The translations under genes and the position numbers were made by a program. Below, piece after piece: positions 1 through 12,120 of a DNA stretch of 64,000 bases. Numbering within the stretch: the stretch's first letter is position 1; the number at the start of each line of letters is the position of its first letter. The notes under the pieces are model-generated. The model was given only the letters and a program-made list of their open reading frames with translations. It had not been told where the DNA came from and searched no databases. Source of the DNA: Corythucha ciliata (lineage: Eukaryota; Arthropoda; Insecta; Hemiptera; Tingidae); the NCBI GenBank assembly GCA_038030265.1, contig CM075939.1, forward strand, positions 24,719,253-24,783,252, in the 5' to 3' direction.

Positions 1-640
1 GCATTACCTACCGAGTTTTGTCAATTTTTGCCAAGAATTGGCGTTTGACTCAATTTAAGCGGCAAATTAGCAATTTTTTTCCATTTTTAACTGAGAATTA
101 GCACTTTCCCCCAATTTGAACTGAAAATTAACGTTCTTCTTAATTTCAGCTGCGCTAATTGGTGATTTTTTCAATTTTTGCCGCGAATTAGTGATTTTCT
201 TCATTGGCGCGAAATTCTTGTACTATCCTTCTTGTATCCGCGAATTAATGTTTTTCCGCAATCTGCAAATTGCAAATTAGCGATTTTTCCCAATTTCAGC
301 TGTGAAATAGCGTTTTTTTTTGGCTAATTTTACGGTCATTCAGCATCCTATTCTCTTTTTCATATGCGATTGGGCGATTTTACGTCATTTCAGTTGTGAC
401 TTTGCCATTTTTGTTCAATTTTAACCTGAAAGCGTCTTTCATTTGTCAATATTATAGCGTGTTTTCTTGACTTTAACCGCGGGGTTTGCCCAAATACAAC
501 ACTTTTGCGTTGATTTCCACAATTCATTTGAAGAATGGCCTCCATGTACCGCTAATCAGAGATTGTTCTCTTAATTTTAGTCTGGACTTGCATCGCGAGA
601 CCACGAATCAGCGCTTTTTAGCTGCTATAGCCTCGAATAT
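1..640. repeat. Degenerate minisatellite M1, first locus
   Basis: Roughly 35-38-bp units recur, each built from a word like GCCGCGAATTAGCG followed by a T-rich stretch and CAATTTT. The units are strongly diverged, so the array is visible only by the repeated words 'gaattagcg', 'tttttccatttt' and 'caattttagc'. The same family returns at 18170-18900 and 57285-57440. The array starts before the window, and its right end fades out near 640. No open frame of note lies in it. Confidence 0.7.
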
Positions 641-1003
641 TACCGATATTTGTCTGATAGAGGGTCCGGGGTGACCCCCCCCCCCCCGGTACACTATTGC
701 GTTGGGTCTGAAGTCCAAGGAAAAAGCTGGACGAACTCGGGCCTTTTTGGGCTGCTTTAAGTCCAGAAAATCTGTTAAACCTAACTTCAACGTGAAACGC
801 TCATTTTTGGCGATTTTATGGGGCCCTTCGTTATGGTACTAGTGCTCCTTCGTTCGCATACTTGAAGCTCTGGGGGGGGGGATCTGTCCCCCCATATCCC
901 CCCGTACCTACGCCCCTGGTTTTGATTTGCTGCTGAGGACAAACGCCCCTGTTAGTCACCGGTCGAATGAGACAAGTTACACGACAACGTTCTTTCGGTT
1001 AAA
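641..1003. other. Non-coding stretch with C/G homopolymers
   Basis: No gene is seen. The stretch holds a run of about 13 C near 675 and a run of G near 873, then the words CTACGCCCCTG at about 910, which resemble the end of the hAT-like elements described at 6937 and 47489. The 17-bp word GCTGAGGACAAACGCCC near 930 recurs near 1249, flanking the MITE at 1004-1220. Confidence 0.5.
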
Positions 1004-1220
1004 GGTCTATTCACACACATCAGTGCCGTGAATGGGACGTTCCCCGTTCCGGCAAAAACAAATATTATTCTCAATGGAAATTGAAGGGTCACGTCCTTGA
1101 CACGTGCCGGATATGTATGAACGAGCCTCTCAATGCCCACATGAGAATAATATGTTACTTGCCGGACGTGTCCCGGACGGGGCACGTCCCGTTCACGGCA
1201 CTGATGTGTGTGAATCGACC
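1004..1220. mobile_element. MITE with terminal inverted repeats (family F), intact copy
   Basis: The ends are inverted copies: GGTCTATTCACACACATCAG on the left, and its near-complement ending GTGTGTGAATCGACC on the right. The inverted similarity extends about 90 bp into the element, so the whole unit is a near-palindrome. It encodes nothing. A second copy of the same family lies at 36306-37013 but is split by an insertion. The flanks are TTA-like on both sides, which would fit a PIF/Harbinger type, but one extra A on the left leaves this unproven. Confidence 0.75.
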
Positions 1221-4200
1221 TTTATTCAAGTCCCGAAAGGGAATTTGACGCTGAGGACAAACGCCCTTAAAAAAACCAAGTGCGCCTCAAGGCGCTGGAA
1301 GACGCTCACATTCGTATTCATCCCCTAAAAAAACTCTGTCGTAATGGGAAAAGTTTCAGGACTATATGTTTTTCCGGTTGAATGGGAGCTTTCGGCCGAC
1401 AAGGAGTTATTAGGTCCGCCACTGGAAAAATCCGTAAAAGAGACGGAAATGTAACTTCTCTCAAGTTAATTGGAGGAAGGGTTTTGTTCTGTATCTTTAG
1501 TTTTTGAGAGTGTATGATCACTGGCGGGAGGACGGGGGTAGGACAAACAAAGTAATTATTAGACTTTTTTTCATGTTAAGTGATCAAAGTTCGTTGACTT
1601 TCACACACACACATAAAAAAAAAAAAAAAAAAAAAACTGTCTAAGAGCTTTTTAACGACACACGCGTCTTCGAAAACGAGGGCGAAGACAGAAACGAAAG
1701 AAAATGTTTAGACTCCGAGAGTTCGTTGTTTCTATCGGCTGAAACAAGTGGGGAAAGGGGGTGAAAAATAGCCCCTGACATTGAAAGAGGTTAATGGGGT
1801 GTCTGGAGATATCACGGCAACCTTGCTACTCCTTCAAAAATCCAGGGTTGAGGTAGGCTAGAGGTACACTCGGTCGAGTGCATCGACGCATTAGGTGAAG
1901 AAAATGAAATATATACAGAAGCGGAGTAACGAGAGTGCTTTCAGTGGGAGAAAAATCTATTTGAGTTTCTGTTGCAAAAAACAACAACAAGTGTGTGTGC
2001 GAGAGAGGATAATAATATATGGAAAGGCAGAGTTATCGTAAAGAACTAGATATACTCCGAGAACGCAAATTAGAATTTAGTACCCTTCATACTAAAGGAA
2101 CGCATTGTAGTGAAGAACGTTCTATAAGCAATAATCTTCCAGGACAAGTGATTCAGGATTTCCAATTATGCATTCTCTTATTATCTTGTGGTTGCGTAGG
2201 AGTGAGACAAGGTTGAAAAGTCCCATAAAGATTGAGTTTTTATAAGAGGACCGAATACTTTTAAGAGGTGTCTTCGTTTTCATGCCGATTATATAAAAGG
2301 GGTGGGGAGGGGATAAACACATTTTTTTATGTTTTTTATTTTATTTCATTTTTTTCTAGAGATATTTTTGCAGTGCTACATTTTATAATTGGTTTTAACG
2401 AACCTTCGACGACTGTTGCAAAATTTATACGACCCCTTTTTTCTGAAGTCAAAACGCAAATTGAATTGTGTAAACATTCGAAGCTGCCTCGTCATCCTTC
2501 AGAAGTGCATTTGCAACTAAGTTTCAATTTTAAAAAATAACGCATACAATTGTAAACTGATGCCTAATAGCAAGGACTCTCTTAGTAATGAATGAACCTT
2601 TCACTTGAATGAAAAAAAAAAAAAATGCACGATTGCGACACAAGACACTCGAAGCTCATTATTGTTACAACTACTTTTCTTTACTTAAAAGCACTATAAT
2701 GTGAAATTGGAAATTTTGTTCAAACAGCACACGAACGTACATCGTCAAATACGCTAATCGAGAAAATAAAACCACATTTTTGTCCAAGTCGGTTGGTGGA
2801 TTAGTTCATGATCCCTATAACCAAGGACCCCTAGTTGTAAACCCTAGTTGGCGACATTAATTTTAAATACCCTTCAGTTTTGTCGATAGCCTCACAAAAA
2901 ATGACAATAAAACGGTCAATGCGAGTTACGTAGGAGCAAAAAAAAAGGAGGAAAACGGTATTCCGGCTCACTATCACTCGCGAATAATCCGCGAAGGTAC
3001 ATAAAAGGGGCAAGGTCCCGACCTCTGCAAGATCGTATGGTAATGAGGCCTCCCGCCGTATAAAAAAAAACGAATAGATTTAAACGCTCAACATTGCGAG
3101 TTAAAAACAGAATTCCTTAGGTTACAGACACACTGAATCTGCCTAAGAAGTAGTTACTGTACTACTTTGCTGTCGGGGTTTAGCTTACTACCTTTGGCTG
3201 TCACCTTCATGGTAAATACAAGTATGGAAACAGGCACTGCAGAAAGATATACGTTACTCAAAGATAGCAGTGTTGAAAAGAAGCAAATAAATAAATAAAA
3301 TGAATATGTTTAAAAGAAAAGGCCACAAGCATGGTAAGGGAAAGCTGAGGATGATTCCTCGACCCCCCCCTCACCCATCATTTGTTCATCTTATGTCCAC
3401 AACTTATGTAAAGTTGATGTTTAGGTCTCGTTTCAAACAAGGGTTTCAATATTCATGAAATTCCGTGAAGCAGTAGGATCGATTTTTTTCAAATCAGTCA
3501 AGCAAGAGCGAAAAAAAAAAAGTAAAAGTTCAAGGGGGTTATAAAGTTGTTTTGGGGATGAAATTTGAAAATGTTTAAAAAAGGTCGGTTACGGGAGAGG
3601 GGGTAGATGATGTGCAGCTCACACAGTGGAGAATAATGAACACGATCGCCATCTATTGAACAAGTCTTATTCTATCTCTACCGACTTGACTCTATCACCT
3701 CTAGAGAGCGCGAGGCTCTATGAATGAAAATTAAACCCTTCAGGGGGTAATTCCGTCAATTTTTCTCGTAAATCGTTCGCTGGCAAATCTCGCGTTTATG
3801 CGTGTAAACATTACCGATTTACCGACGATACTAAATAAAAATGCACAAACTCCACTCCCCCTCAAGTCAATGGAAAGGTATTGATTACATTTACAAGGGG
3901 GTACCTATTGCTGCTTGTTATAATATTTAAATTTCCTCTCAAATCAATTGATATGTATTAATTGATCGTTTCAAGCTGGTAAAAATTCATAAATATAACA
4001 AGATATGAGTGACGAGTAACAAATCAGACGTTTACAGCTTAGCATGTAACATGCACTGAGAGTTACTGGGCGGTAGCACGCTTCAACGAGCTATTTAATC
4101 TCCAACTGTCTCACACTCTCCCTCTAGAAGTGCTATCATTAAAAATTAACGTTTCACACACCGTTCACATCATGAATACGCGATATTAGAAGAGAAAGGT

Positions 4201-6479
4201 CAATAAAAAAAATAATCCAGAGCGTGTCTTTCAGTCCAGCAGTCGCTCTGGTCTGATCTCTGAAGATTTTTTAAAAAGTTGAACGTATAATCAGATCAAT
4301 TTTATCTGTCACTTCGCGAGGGAGTGTGTGCATAAAGAGAGAAATGGGAGGGGAAAAAAACTCGAATCCCCCGGTAATGACCTCGGACAGTCGGTGTAAC
4401 GCGCCTGAAGCCCCTTTCCACCACTTCCATTTCCATCGTACTGATACTGACTCTGAAGACTTTTTATACATATTACATATATAAACGGACAGGTAGGAGA
4501 CTATGGCGAGGAGGAGAAGAGACCTGCATTTTCGAGCTCCAACTTCTCTCTCACTCTTACACACATAACTTCCCTCCTCCACTTCGCCCAGGTCCACTGG
4601 CACAGCTTTCAGAAACCAGATCTCTGATTTATTGTTCTTGACCCAGAGAGGTGCGTGGAATTCCAAGGACTTCACTCTTTCACCGCCCCCCCCCCCACAC
4701 ACACACACGGGCAAGGTGGTGAGACGGTGAGCGGTGTATTTCGCCCCTCCTGTAATAGTCAAAACAGGGTGTACCGTGAATTGAAGGACATTCCCTTCGC
4801 TTTTTCTTGCGTTTGATTATTATACTTTTATCTGTTAATAATATAATAGAAAATACCAAGTAGTAGGCACAGACACACATGTAGCCAGAATGCCAGTTAG
4901 GACGGAACAGGTGAAATCATTGACCCGAGCTGTCACGCTGTGAAAAAGCCTATGTACTACTTATAGGGGGTTGAATCTCTAGACTTCCGGAAGAGACTCG
5001 TCCCCTATATTCTTAAGCACTTACTTCTATTCATTAATTCTTTTGAGTCATAAAACCTAAGCCACTATAACGGCACGAAAATAGGCGCACAAAGCCGTTC
5101 AATACGAAAGAATAGATTGAGAATTTGCGGTTTTCCCTTTTATTTGTAGACTGTTTCTTTCCATTCACAACTTGGTGATAGGACTACTAGAACCGTTTTA
5201 TGGCTAGAAAAAAATAAAGAAAAACAACAACAATTTACTGTTATTTCCAGTATTTTAATTACTTGGAAGAAACCAATTATATAAGTGTTGTAAACACAGA
5301 CACTAAAATTGTAAGATCAACTGGAAAAAGAAAATCCACAAACGACGTTACTCCTCACTCATTTGTACACTCACAATCAGTGTAAACAGCCATTCTTATC
5401 ATCGTGTTTAGTTCCATCGAACAACAAAATAGTGTCGCACGAAATTCCAGCAAGCTTTTCACACCCACAATTTGTATATCGTGTTCGTAGAATTTCTTAC
5501 TTTTTTTAAGGAGGGCTTTGCCCTCTACGTGAAATTCTAAATCTTATGTGTCCTCTTCTCATTACGCGAAGCTCCCCAACCCATCCCTGCTATACTAATA
5601 CGTAAACTAAACACAATGAGACAAGCCAATCTATTGTTTTGCCACGAAAGACTGAAAAAAATGCGTTACTAGAAGACCGGCTTTATCTTTTCAATCCTCA
5701 ACATAGCACCAACAATTACGCTTGTCATACAAGGCTCTCAAAGCACGCTTTTCCCAAATATCCGAAAGTGCGGGATAGCTCAGCAAAAAAAAATAAGAAA
5801 ATGGCTCTTTCTTCATCTAATATGCTACGCAGTTCACCCTAAGACATTACCTCTACGTCTAAGAGTCCCCCCCTTCCACCATTAAGTAAGGCGTTCATAA
5901 AAGCACCTGGCTGGGGCAGGTGTATTCGTCGTAGGGCCAAACTCTTCCCCCACCCCCGCACCTACTGCGATGATGAAAAAGAAAAAAAAATCTAAAGGCA
6001 CTTTAGAAACTTCCAAATTATCAAACAAACCTATCTTTCTAATTATACGGTATACTGGATATGCCCAGCCTCCACATTTTTGCTTTCCTAGGCGGGAATC
6101 ACTTAAGAGTGTTACAGCATTTCAAATAAACTTAAATCTCATCGGTCAATCACATATTTTAGTCCTTGAAGAGGGGGGGGGGGTGTAATGATTTTGCTTG
6201 GTGCGACACACTTTTTTTTAGCGGCTGCCAACAAATCGGTGTGCGAATATAACGGAGTTGTAATCAAGAAAATTAAAAATTCTACGGTCATGGGAACTTG
6301 TCCCATTTGGCATTGCACTGGCAATTTGAATCGGAGCCCTCATTTTCTTTCTGAAGCTAAATTCAGGTTGATCGGGCTTTGATTTCCTTTTTTTCCTTGA
6401 TTGAGGACATACTTGAGAGCTCAGTACCCCCCCCCCCCCCAGGCTTGATTCTCTTACAGACAGGACGACAATTGATTAA
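1221..6479. other. No gene supported over about 5.2 kb
   Basis: Only short open frames without splice-bounded structure or recognisable motifs are present. The 163-codon minus-strand frame at 4271-4762 is low in coding character and crosses C and CA homopolymer tracts near 4685-4706. Simple tracts include poly-A at about 1615-1636, C runs near 3363, and G or C runs near 6174 and 6428. I see no RNA gene here. Confidence 0.5.
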
Positions 6480-6628
6480 GGCCCAATTTCACCAAACAAA
6501 ATTGATCTCGTTTAAAGTTGATCGTGATTAGTTGCCAATAACGGCCCATATGAATTGTGATACAAGTGTTTACATTGCAATCGCGATTAGTTGTTGATCG
6601 TGGTGTAAAAAGTTGGTGAAATAGGGCC
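6480..6628. mobile_element. PIF/Harbinger-type MITE, TAA target duplication
   Basis: The 149-bp unit begins GGCCCAATTTCACCAA and ends with the inverted match TTGGTGAAATAGGGCC. TAA stands on both sides (6477-6479 and 6629-6631). A 3-bp TWA duplication with G/C-rich inverted ends is the PIF/Harbinger signature. It has no coding capacity. It belongs to a different family from the other TAA-flanked MITEs in this window. Confidence 0.8.
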
Positions 6629-6936
6629 TAAATGAACAAACGAAGTACGGCATACGACGAAAATGTTTTCATTTCAGCATATTCGACTTTCCCCTGAGCT
6701 TTTGAGCCGATCTACCCCTGCATCTCGCACAATTAAATTGGATTGAGGAATCTTTAGTTATTTCACGGGTCATTCGATTCCTTAGTGTGAATATTTGCAC
6801 GAAAAAAAAAAAAAAAAAAAATAGCTGGAAGCATCCTTCGCGTATTGTACGATTTAGCGTGGATTTTAAAGACAACGCAAGGTTGAGGATAACCTGTCAC
6901 TGGAATCGGCCATCGGTAACTCTCCAAGGTTCACAC

Positions 6937-7634
6937 TAGTGGCGTAGCGTATGGGGGGGGGGGCGATGGGGCGGCCCGCCCCGGGCATCACTCGAAATGG
7001 GGCATCAGTCGGCTGAAGCTTTCATTTATTTTTAACGTGTATAAGTTAAAGAACCGAGCACAGTTGGGATAAATATAGTGTCCTTTTGCTCACCACTAGT
7101 AAAAAACACTCCACATCTACTCAACTGCCCAGTGCCCACAGTTGTCAGGTGCTCCGTGAAAGAAATTGTGGCTTCAGGTCTACCAAGAGGCACCAAAACC
7201 GCACAAAATGGTCCATTGCAGACCAGGGCACCCCCAAGAGCTATCTATAGCAGTATAACGGCTACCAGTTAGTGGGAGGAGGCGTAAAAACTACAATGAA
7301 GTTGACCGAAAGCTGAGTCTTGGCGATGCCATGACTCTCTTTGGAGGCAAAACAGTCTAAGAACTGGACAGAGCGTGCCAGAAGCTGCGGGTTGCATCCC
7401 ACAACCGGTCAGTGTTCCACGCAAACACGCTCCTTCCCTACACACGCCAAGTTAAGCTGGAAGAATTTGACAGAGCCAACCTCACGAAATTGAGGTCTTT
7501 TTATTAACTATTTCTATTGTCTATTTTATTAAGATTGAGGCGAGTAGCCCGATACCCGCATTTTTTGGTAGGAGGGGGGGGGGCATCTACCGTGACCACC
7601 ACTCCGGTCATCAAAACGTCACGCTACACCCCTG
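6937..7634. mobile_element. hAT-like non-autonomous element, 8-bp target duplication
   Basis: The flanks carry an exact 8-bp direct repeat, GTTCACAC, at 6929-6936 and 7635-7642. The ends are imperfect inverted repeats: TAGTGGCGTAGCGT on the left, and the complement of CAGGGGTGTAGCGT on the right. An 8-bp duplication and a CAGNGGCGTAG-like end fit the hAT superfamily. Each end is followed by a G run (about 6952 and 7576). The interior is less AT-rich than its surroundings and carries the decayed frame listed at 7163-7507. No hAT transposase motif is visible. Confidence 0.7.
7163..7507 (+). pseudogene. Decayed protein-like frame inside the hAT-like element
   Basis: One plus-strand frame reads as protein-like for 114 codons, interrupted by two stops (7256-7258 and 7358-7360). 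The best part, after the first stop, includes the pieces NYNEVDRKLSLGDAMTLFGG and VKLEEFDRANLTKLRSFY. The amino-acid balance there, with alternating charged and aliphatic residues, looks like real protein rather than translated satellite. I do not recognise the family. It may be a captured gene fragment or a remnant of a transposon protein. It ends 127 bp before the right end of the element. It could also be a chance frame in a GC-richer stretch. Confidence 0.25.
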
Positions 7635-7642
7635 GTTCACAC

Positions 7643-8505
7643 TCGCAGGGTTGCCAGGTCTACGGTTCAGTTTCTGGTAGCCTAAGCTGTAAAGCTTTTT
7701 TACAAGCATCTTAGGGATATAAAAAGCGTAAAGTGCAGTTAATGGCATGTTTTCATCGTGAAAACAATTGGAATAATTCATGCAAACAAATCTACGGCAT
7801 TTTTCTGTGATTTCCGGCATTTTGGCCCTTGACCTACGGTTTTTTGGAAAGTTGAGTCTGTCAACATTCACAGGCGTTCAAACACGTTTGTTTATTCGCA
7901 GAAGAAACATTTTTTTAATACTAAGCGAAAATACGTATATTGATTGATTTAATTATGTCCGTTTCATTGTTTTGCTGGTGCTACAAAGTTCTACAAGTGT
8001 AGTGTCGAAAACCATGTGATTTCATTGACTTATTCTGAAAAATTTAATGAAACCAGATGATTTTCTTCAAAAGTGTAGCACTCCCGAAAAAATGGAACGG
8101 ACCTTATAAAACACTCACGTCACTATCCGAAAATTATTGTCAAGCTCCTTAAAACTTCAAAAGTAGTGAGAATGATAAAATTTGGAGTGAAGTGAACCTA
8201 GTTTCGAAGTTCGAACTGAATAGTTGGGGATGATGTGATCTACCCCCTGCCCACCACTCTAACACTCAGCGTCAGTCATCGCCCGAAGGTCTCTCACCCG
8301 GAAGTTCACGAAGATCACACAGCAATTATTCTTTCTTCCGAATCCTTTTCGGTTTTCTTTCGTCACCGGTCACCACCAAACCGCCATTCCAGCCCTTTGG
8401 GCTTGTTGGCGTCTGTGAGCTTGTCCTGTTTCTCGGTCCTATCCTATCCTATCCCTTTTAGTGCATTTCATTTTTTAAATATTAAGTAGCGCGTTGTGTT
8501 GTACA
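7643..8505. other. No gene seen
   Basis: AT-rich sequence with only short open frames, no splice-bounded exon and no inverted-repeat element that I could delimit. The 86-codon minus-strand frame at 7611-7871 straddles the transposon boundary and has no recognisable motif. Confidence 0.45.
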
Positions 8506-8514
8506 ATTAATTTC

Positions 8515-9319
8515 GGGAGTCCCTAATCTGCTGACAGATTGAAAAGTCTGCTGACAACCCCCTCCCCCACATCGGACAGGAACGAAACTCCCACGTAAAC
8601 GCCATGAGCCAAATGTCAAGTGCCACAAGGGTCAAATTACCAAAAAGCCTAAAAGTACTAGTACTTCCCCCCGAGTAACTAACACAAACATCTGCTGACA
8701 ACCCCCTCCCACTCATCGGAAGGGGTTGAAACTCCCTACGTGAACACCACCAGATAACGTCAAGTGCCACAAGGGTCAAATTACCGAAAATCCTGAAAGT
8801 ACTAGTACTTCCCCCCGACTACCTAACACTAAAGTGTGCTAAAGTTACTCGGGGAGAAGTACTAGTACTTTCAGGATTTTCGGTAATTTGACCCTTATGG
8901 CACTCAACATTTTGCTGATGGTGTTTACGTGGGGAGTTTCGTTCTTGTCCGATATGGGGGAGGGGGTTGTCAACAGACTTTTTATTCTGTCAGCAAACTT
9001 TAGTGTTAGATAGTCGAGGGGAAGTACTAGTACTTTCAGGATTTTCGGTAATTTGACCCTTGTGGCACTTGACGTTATGCTGGTGGTGTTCACGTGGGGA
9101 GTTTCAACCCCTTCCGATAAGTGGGAGGGGGTTGACAGCAGATGTTTGTGTTAGTTACTCGGGGGGAAGTACTAGTACTTTCAGGATTTTCGGTAATTTG
9201 ACCCTTGTGGCACTTGACATTTTGCTCATGGCGTTTACGCGGGGAGTTTCGTTCCTGTCCGTTTTGGGGGAGGGGGTTGTCAGCAGACTTTTCAATCTGT
9301 CAGCAGATTAGGGACTCCC
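8515..9319. mobile_element. Foldback (Mutator-like) element, 9-bp target duplication, five internal units
   Basis: The 805-bp element begins GGGAGTCCCTAATCTGCTGA and ends with its exact inverse, TCAGCAGATTAGGGACTCCC. The 9-bp direct repeat ATTAATTTC stands at 8506-8514 and 9320-9328. Inside are two direct units in one orientation (about 8540-8690 and 8691-8835), then three in the opposite orientation (about 8837-9000, 9008-9155, 9156-9319). Each has a GTACTAGTACTT word, a GGTCAAATTACC word and a run like AACCCCCTCCC. A 9-bp duplication with long inverted ends fits the Mutator superfamily. The open frames in it (80-90 codons) are mutual mirror images of the repeat, not genes. Confidence 0.85.
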
Positions 9320-9328
9320 ATTAATTTC

Positions 9329-9989
9329 GGGTTATTCGAGATTGGTGAATTTAAAAAATGTGTGAATGGAGGTCTGAAATAGCTATCCAACACGTATTTT
9401 TCCACCGCGTCTTTTGTCACCGCGGTTTTCAAAAGTCCCCTCTGTTTTCGACTGAACTCCTTCAGGAATCCAAGGTCAGCATTTTAATTCCCTCTCATGT
9501 CTCATGTTTCGTTCGCGTTATATTTCAGCATTCAGCTTTCCCGGGGGGTTTCAGTTTGACGAAACGAATATTTTATTTTTGTGTTTCCTTTTCATCTTCA
9601 CATCGAATCCAAAGCTCTGTTCGCGAACCTCAAGCGTGCATCTCAAAAGCGTTCGCGATAAATTTGGGCAGGTTGGTGCAGGCTGGTGTAAAGATGGATG
9701 TTGAGAAGGGAGGGTGAGAGGGGGCTTTAGGTTACAGAGAAGGTAACACGGCTGTTTGTGTTCTGCCCTGCACTACACTACACTTTTTCTTCGCGAACAG
9801 ACTTAAAGCCTCCAAAGCACTTGGAAGCCGCCGCCGCCATCATTTGTTAGATAGTCCATTGTTTGAACCCCCCCCCCCTACGCGTCCACCTACGCGTGTA
9901 CAAATAAGATGAACAGCTTTAATACCTCAAAATCATGGGCGTAGTTACCCCCCCCCCCCATCTGTTTCTTTCAATGACTCATGTACGTG
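9329..9989. other. No gene seen; C-run rich
   Basis: The overlapping 119- and 66-codon frames at 9358-9717 show no domain and no splice-bounded structure. Two C runs (about 9870 and 9950) lie next to words such as GGGCGTAGTT and CTACGCG that resemble hAT-like element ends, but no matching partner or target duplication could be found. Confidence 0.4.
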
Positions 9990-10340
9990 AAGCGTGGAAA
10001 ATCCTTCACATGTCACATCCCAAGCGTTTGGCCCTTTCAAATCCCAAGTTTTGCAGATTATTGGTACTCACCACTCCACTTGGAACCAAATTTCGCGTGT
10101 CTTTTTCACTCTAAAAACCAATTTTACAGGATTTGACTTCCTGAAAGCAAATTTCCTGGGGTTGACTCCATCAAAAAAGCCATTTCACGAGTATTTGGTC
10201 GTTCACAAATGCCATTCCCGGCATTGGTTGGCCAGTCTTTTAAAGTTTGTTTCATTTTTCGCACTGGCCATTTTTCGCAAACCAATTTCGTGGGATCAGC
10301 TCCCTGAAAGAGCCAGCGGATTTCGCAGCTATTAAAATCA
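9990..10340 (+). repeat. Degenerate minisatellite M2, first block
   Basis: Units of about 30-40 bp repeat the pattern AAACCAATTTCGTGGG followed by TTGACTCC or TTTGCTCTTTC and a run of A. The copies are heavily diverged. Further blocks of the same family lie at 11340-11720 and 12000-12120, and an inverted block at 35565-36290. The 113- and 143-codon frames that cross it are satellite translation, not genes. Confidence 0.6.
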
Positions 10341-11339
10341 TCCAGGGCATGGGCGTACCCATAACTCGTCAAGACAAAAGGATGGACAGTTTTTCGCATT
10401 TCCCTCGGCCGGTCGGCGGGTGTGCCGGTCGGGCCAGGGCCCGGATCTACGGGGAGGCTAGGATAGGCATTTGCTCCGGAAAAATTGAGATGAACCAAAA
10501 TTAGTTTCGTTGGAGTCAGGGGTGGCCAACACAGGCAGGGTGAACAGACCTCCAACTTTCCTTGGACATGTCCTACTTTTTAGAGCAATGATTCTCGATC
10601 TGGGGGGCGTGAGCGATTTCCAGGGGAGCGGGACTTGTCCCATTTCCTTAAGAAGGTTTATAGCTGATGACCCCCATCACTATAAAAATAAGTCGGAAAC
10701 TTTTGGAACGTCACATTTTTGTTCGTTCACGCTGGTTCATGAGTCCCTCTGACCAAATTCAATTGAGAAATGCAGTCGGCATGCCGATCAAAATGCACTA
10801 AAAGCCAGGGGATGTCATTGACTCTAAAAGTGGTCAAAACTGAGCGCTGAGAGCAAAACGCGTCGGTTCGGTCGATTTCTTCGCCTCCAATGTGGCCATC
10901 ATGGTCCGCGTGCGTAGAGGCTCTTTCTTGCACTCATATAGGCGAAGCCTAAGGGGGGCCGGGGTGGGCGGATGCCCTTTCCTAGAATCAAAAGCGCAGA
11001 CTTAGTGGGGCAGTTGCCCACTCCCAGATTACATCAAAACGTTAAAATCCAACAGAGTCGTCATACAACGATCCGTCAAAATGGATACCAGGGACTATTC
11101 TATAGACTACGACCGAATCGGAACTCAAGCCTATCTTTAGATTCGTGAGTTTATTTCTTTCTTTTTTCTCTATTCTTCCTGATTTGTTTATATTTTATAT
11201 TTGTCCTTATTTTGTATCTCGCATTCGAGAACCAGAGAGCTGGAGCTTTCAGTCTCGTCTCATTTTCAATTCCTTTCAGCAGCGATTTCACCCAGAGTCA
11301 CTGACACGCATCGCCCATTTCACTAAAAACTCTGAAATT
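10341..11339. other. No gene seen between satellite blocks
   Basis: Contains a CATGGGCGTACCC word near 10348 that resembles an hAT-like end without a partner, and a GC-rich patch near 10410-10460. The short frames here overlap each other on both strands and show no motif. Confidence 0.4.
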
Positions 11340-12120
11340 CACCCCGCAACCTAGAAAATTCGAAAGGCAAACCAGAAAATTTGGCTCGCAGCCTGGTTCA
11401 AAACCAATCATGCATGTATGGCACTTTCAAAAACCAAATTTCGTCATTTTGACTCTTATTAACGACATTTTCATGGATTTTCGTTCTTTTAAACCCAAAT
11501 TCAAATTCTAATTTCGTGGTTTTGCTCTTTCAAAAACCAAATTTCGTGAGGTTTGATATTGAAACACTAATTTCACGGGCTCTTTTCGTAGACTTGGCTC
11601 CTTTAAAACCCAATTTTGGGGTTTTTTGCCTCATCAAAAACCAATCGTGGCTTTACCATTTTTCAAAACCAGCTTCGCTGGTGTCAAACACCTAATTTGG
11701 GAAAAACCATCAATTATTTGATTTTTGTTTTTGTTTTTCAAAGGAATATGTGTAAGTCTTTCATTTTCTTCAAACAAATGAATGAAATAGAAACATTGCT
11801 ACGAAAAACATATTGCTTTCTTGTTAGAAAATATGCCCCCTGGAGGGCTATTCTGTAACTTTTTCGCATCGGATTTTCGATCGAATAGTCACTTGATTTC
11901 TTTGTTTTTTTTTAAATCAAATGAATGAAATCACATGGCTTTCCGATATGAAATTCGACACGGAAAAATTACAGAATCACTCCCCCCCCCCCTCAATGGT
12001 TATTTTTAAAAACAAAAATTCGCAGAGTTGGCCCATTCAAAACCAATGTCGGGAGGTTGGCTCACCAAAACACCAATTTCGCGGGGTTAACTAGCCAAAA
12101 AATGAATTCCCGGTTATGAC
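11340..12120 (+). repeat. Degenerate minisatellite M2, second and third blocks
   Basis: M2 units (AAACCAATTTCGTG plus a pyrimidine-rich spacer) fill 11340-11720 and return at 12000-12120, separated by an AT-rich stretch with an 80-codon open frame (11616-11858) that starts inside a unit. A C run lies at about 11983. Confidence 0.55.

Noticed and set aside
4271..4762. 163-codon minus-strand frame
   Set aside because: No domain, runs through CA and C homopolymers, and has no splice-bounded structure.
8507..9311. Frames of 80-90 codons on both strands in the foldback element
   Set aside because: They are translations of the same repeated unit in both orientations.
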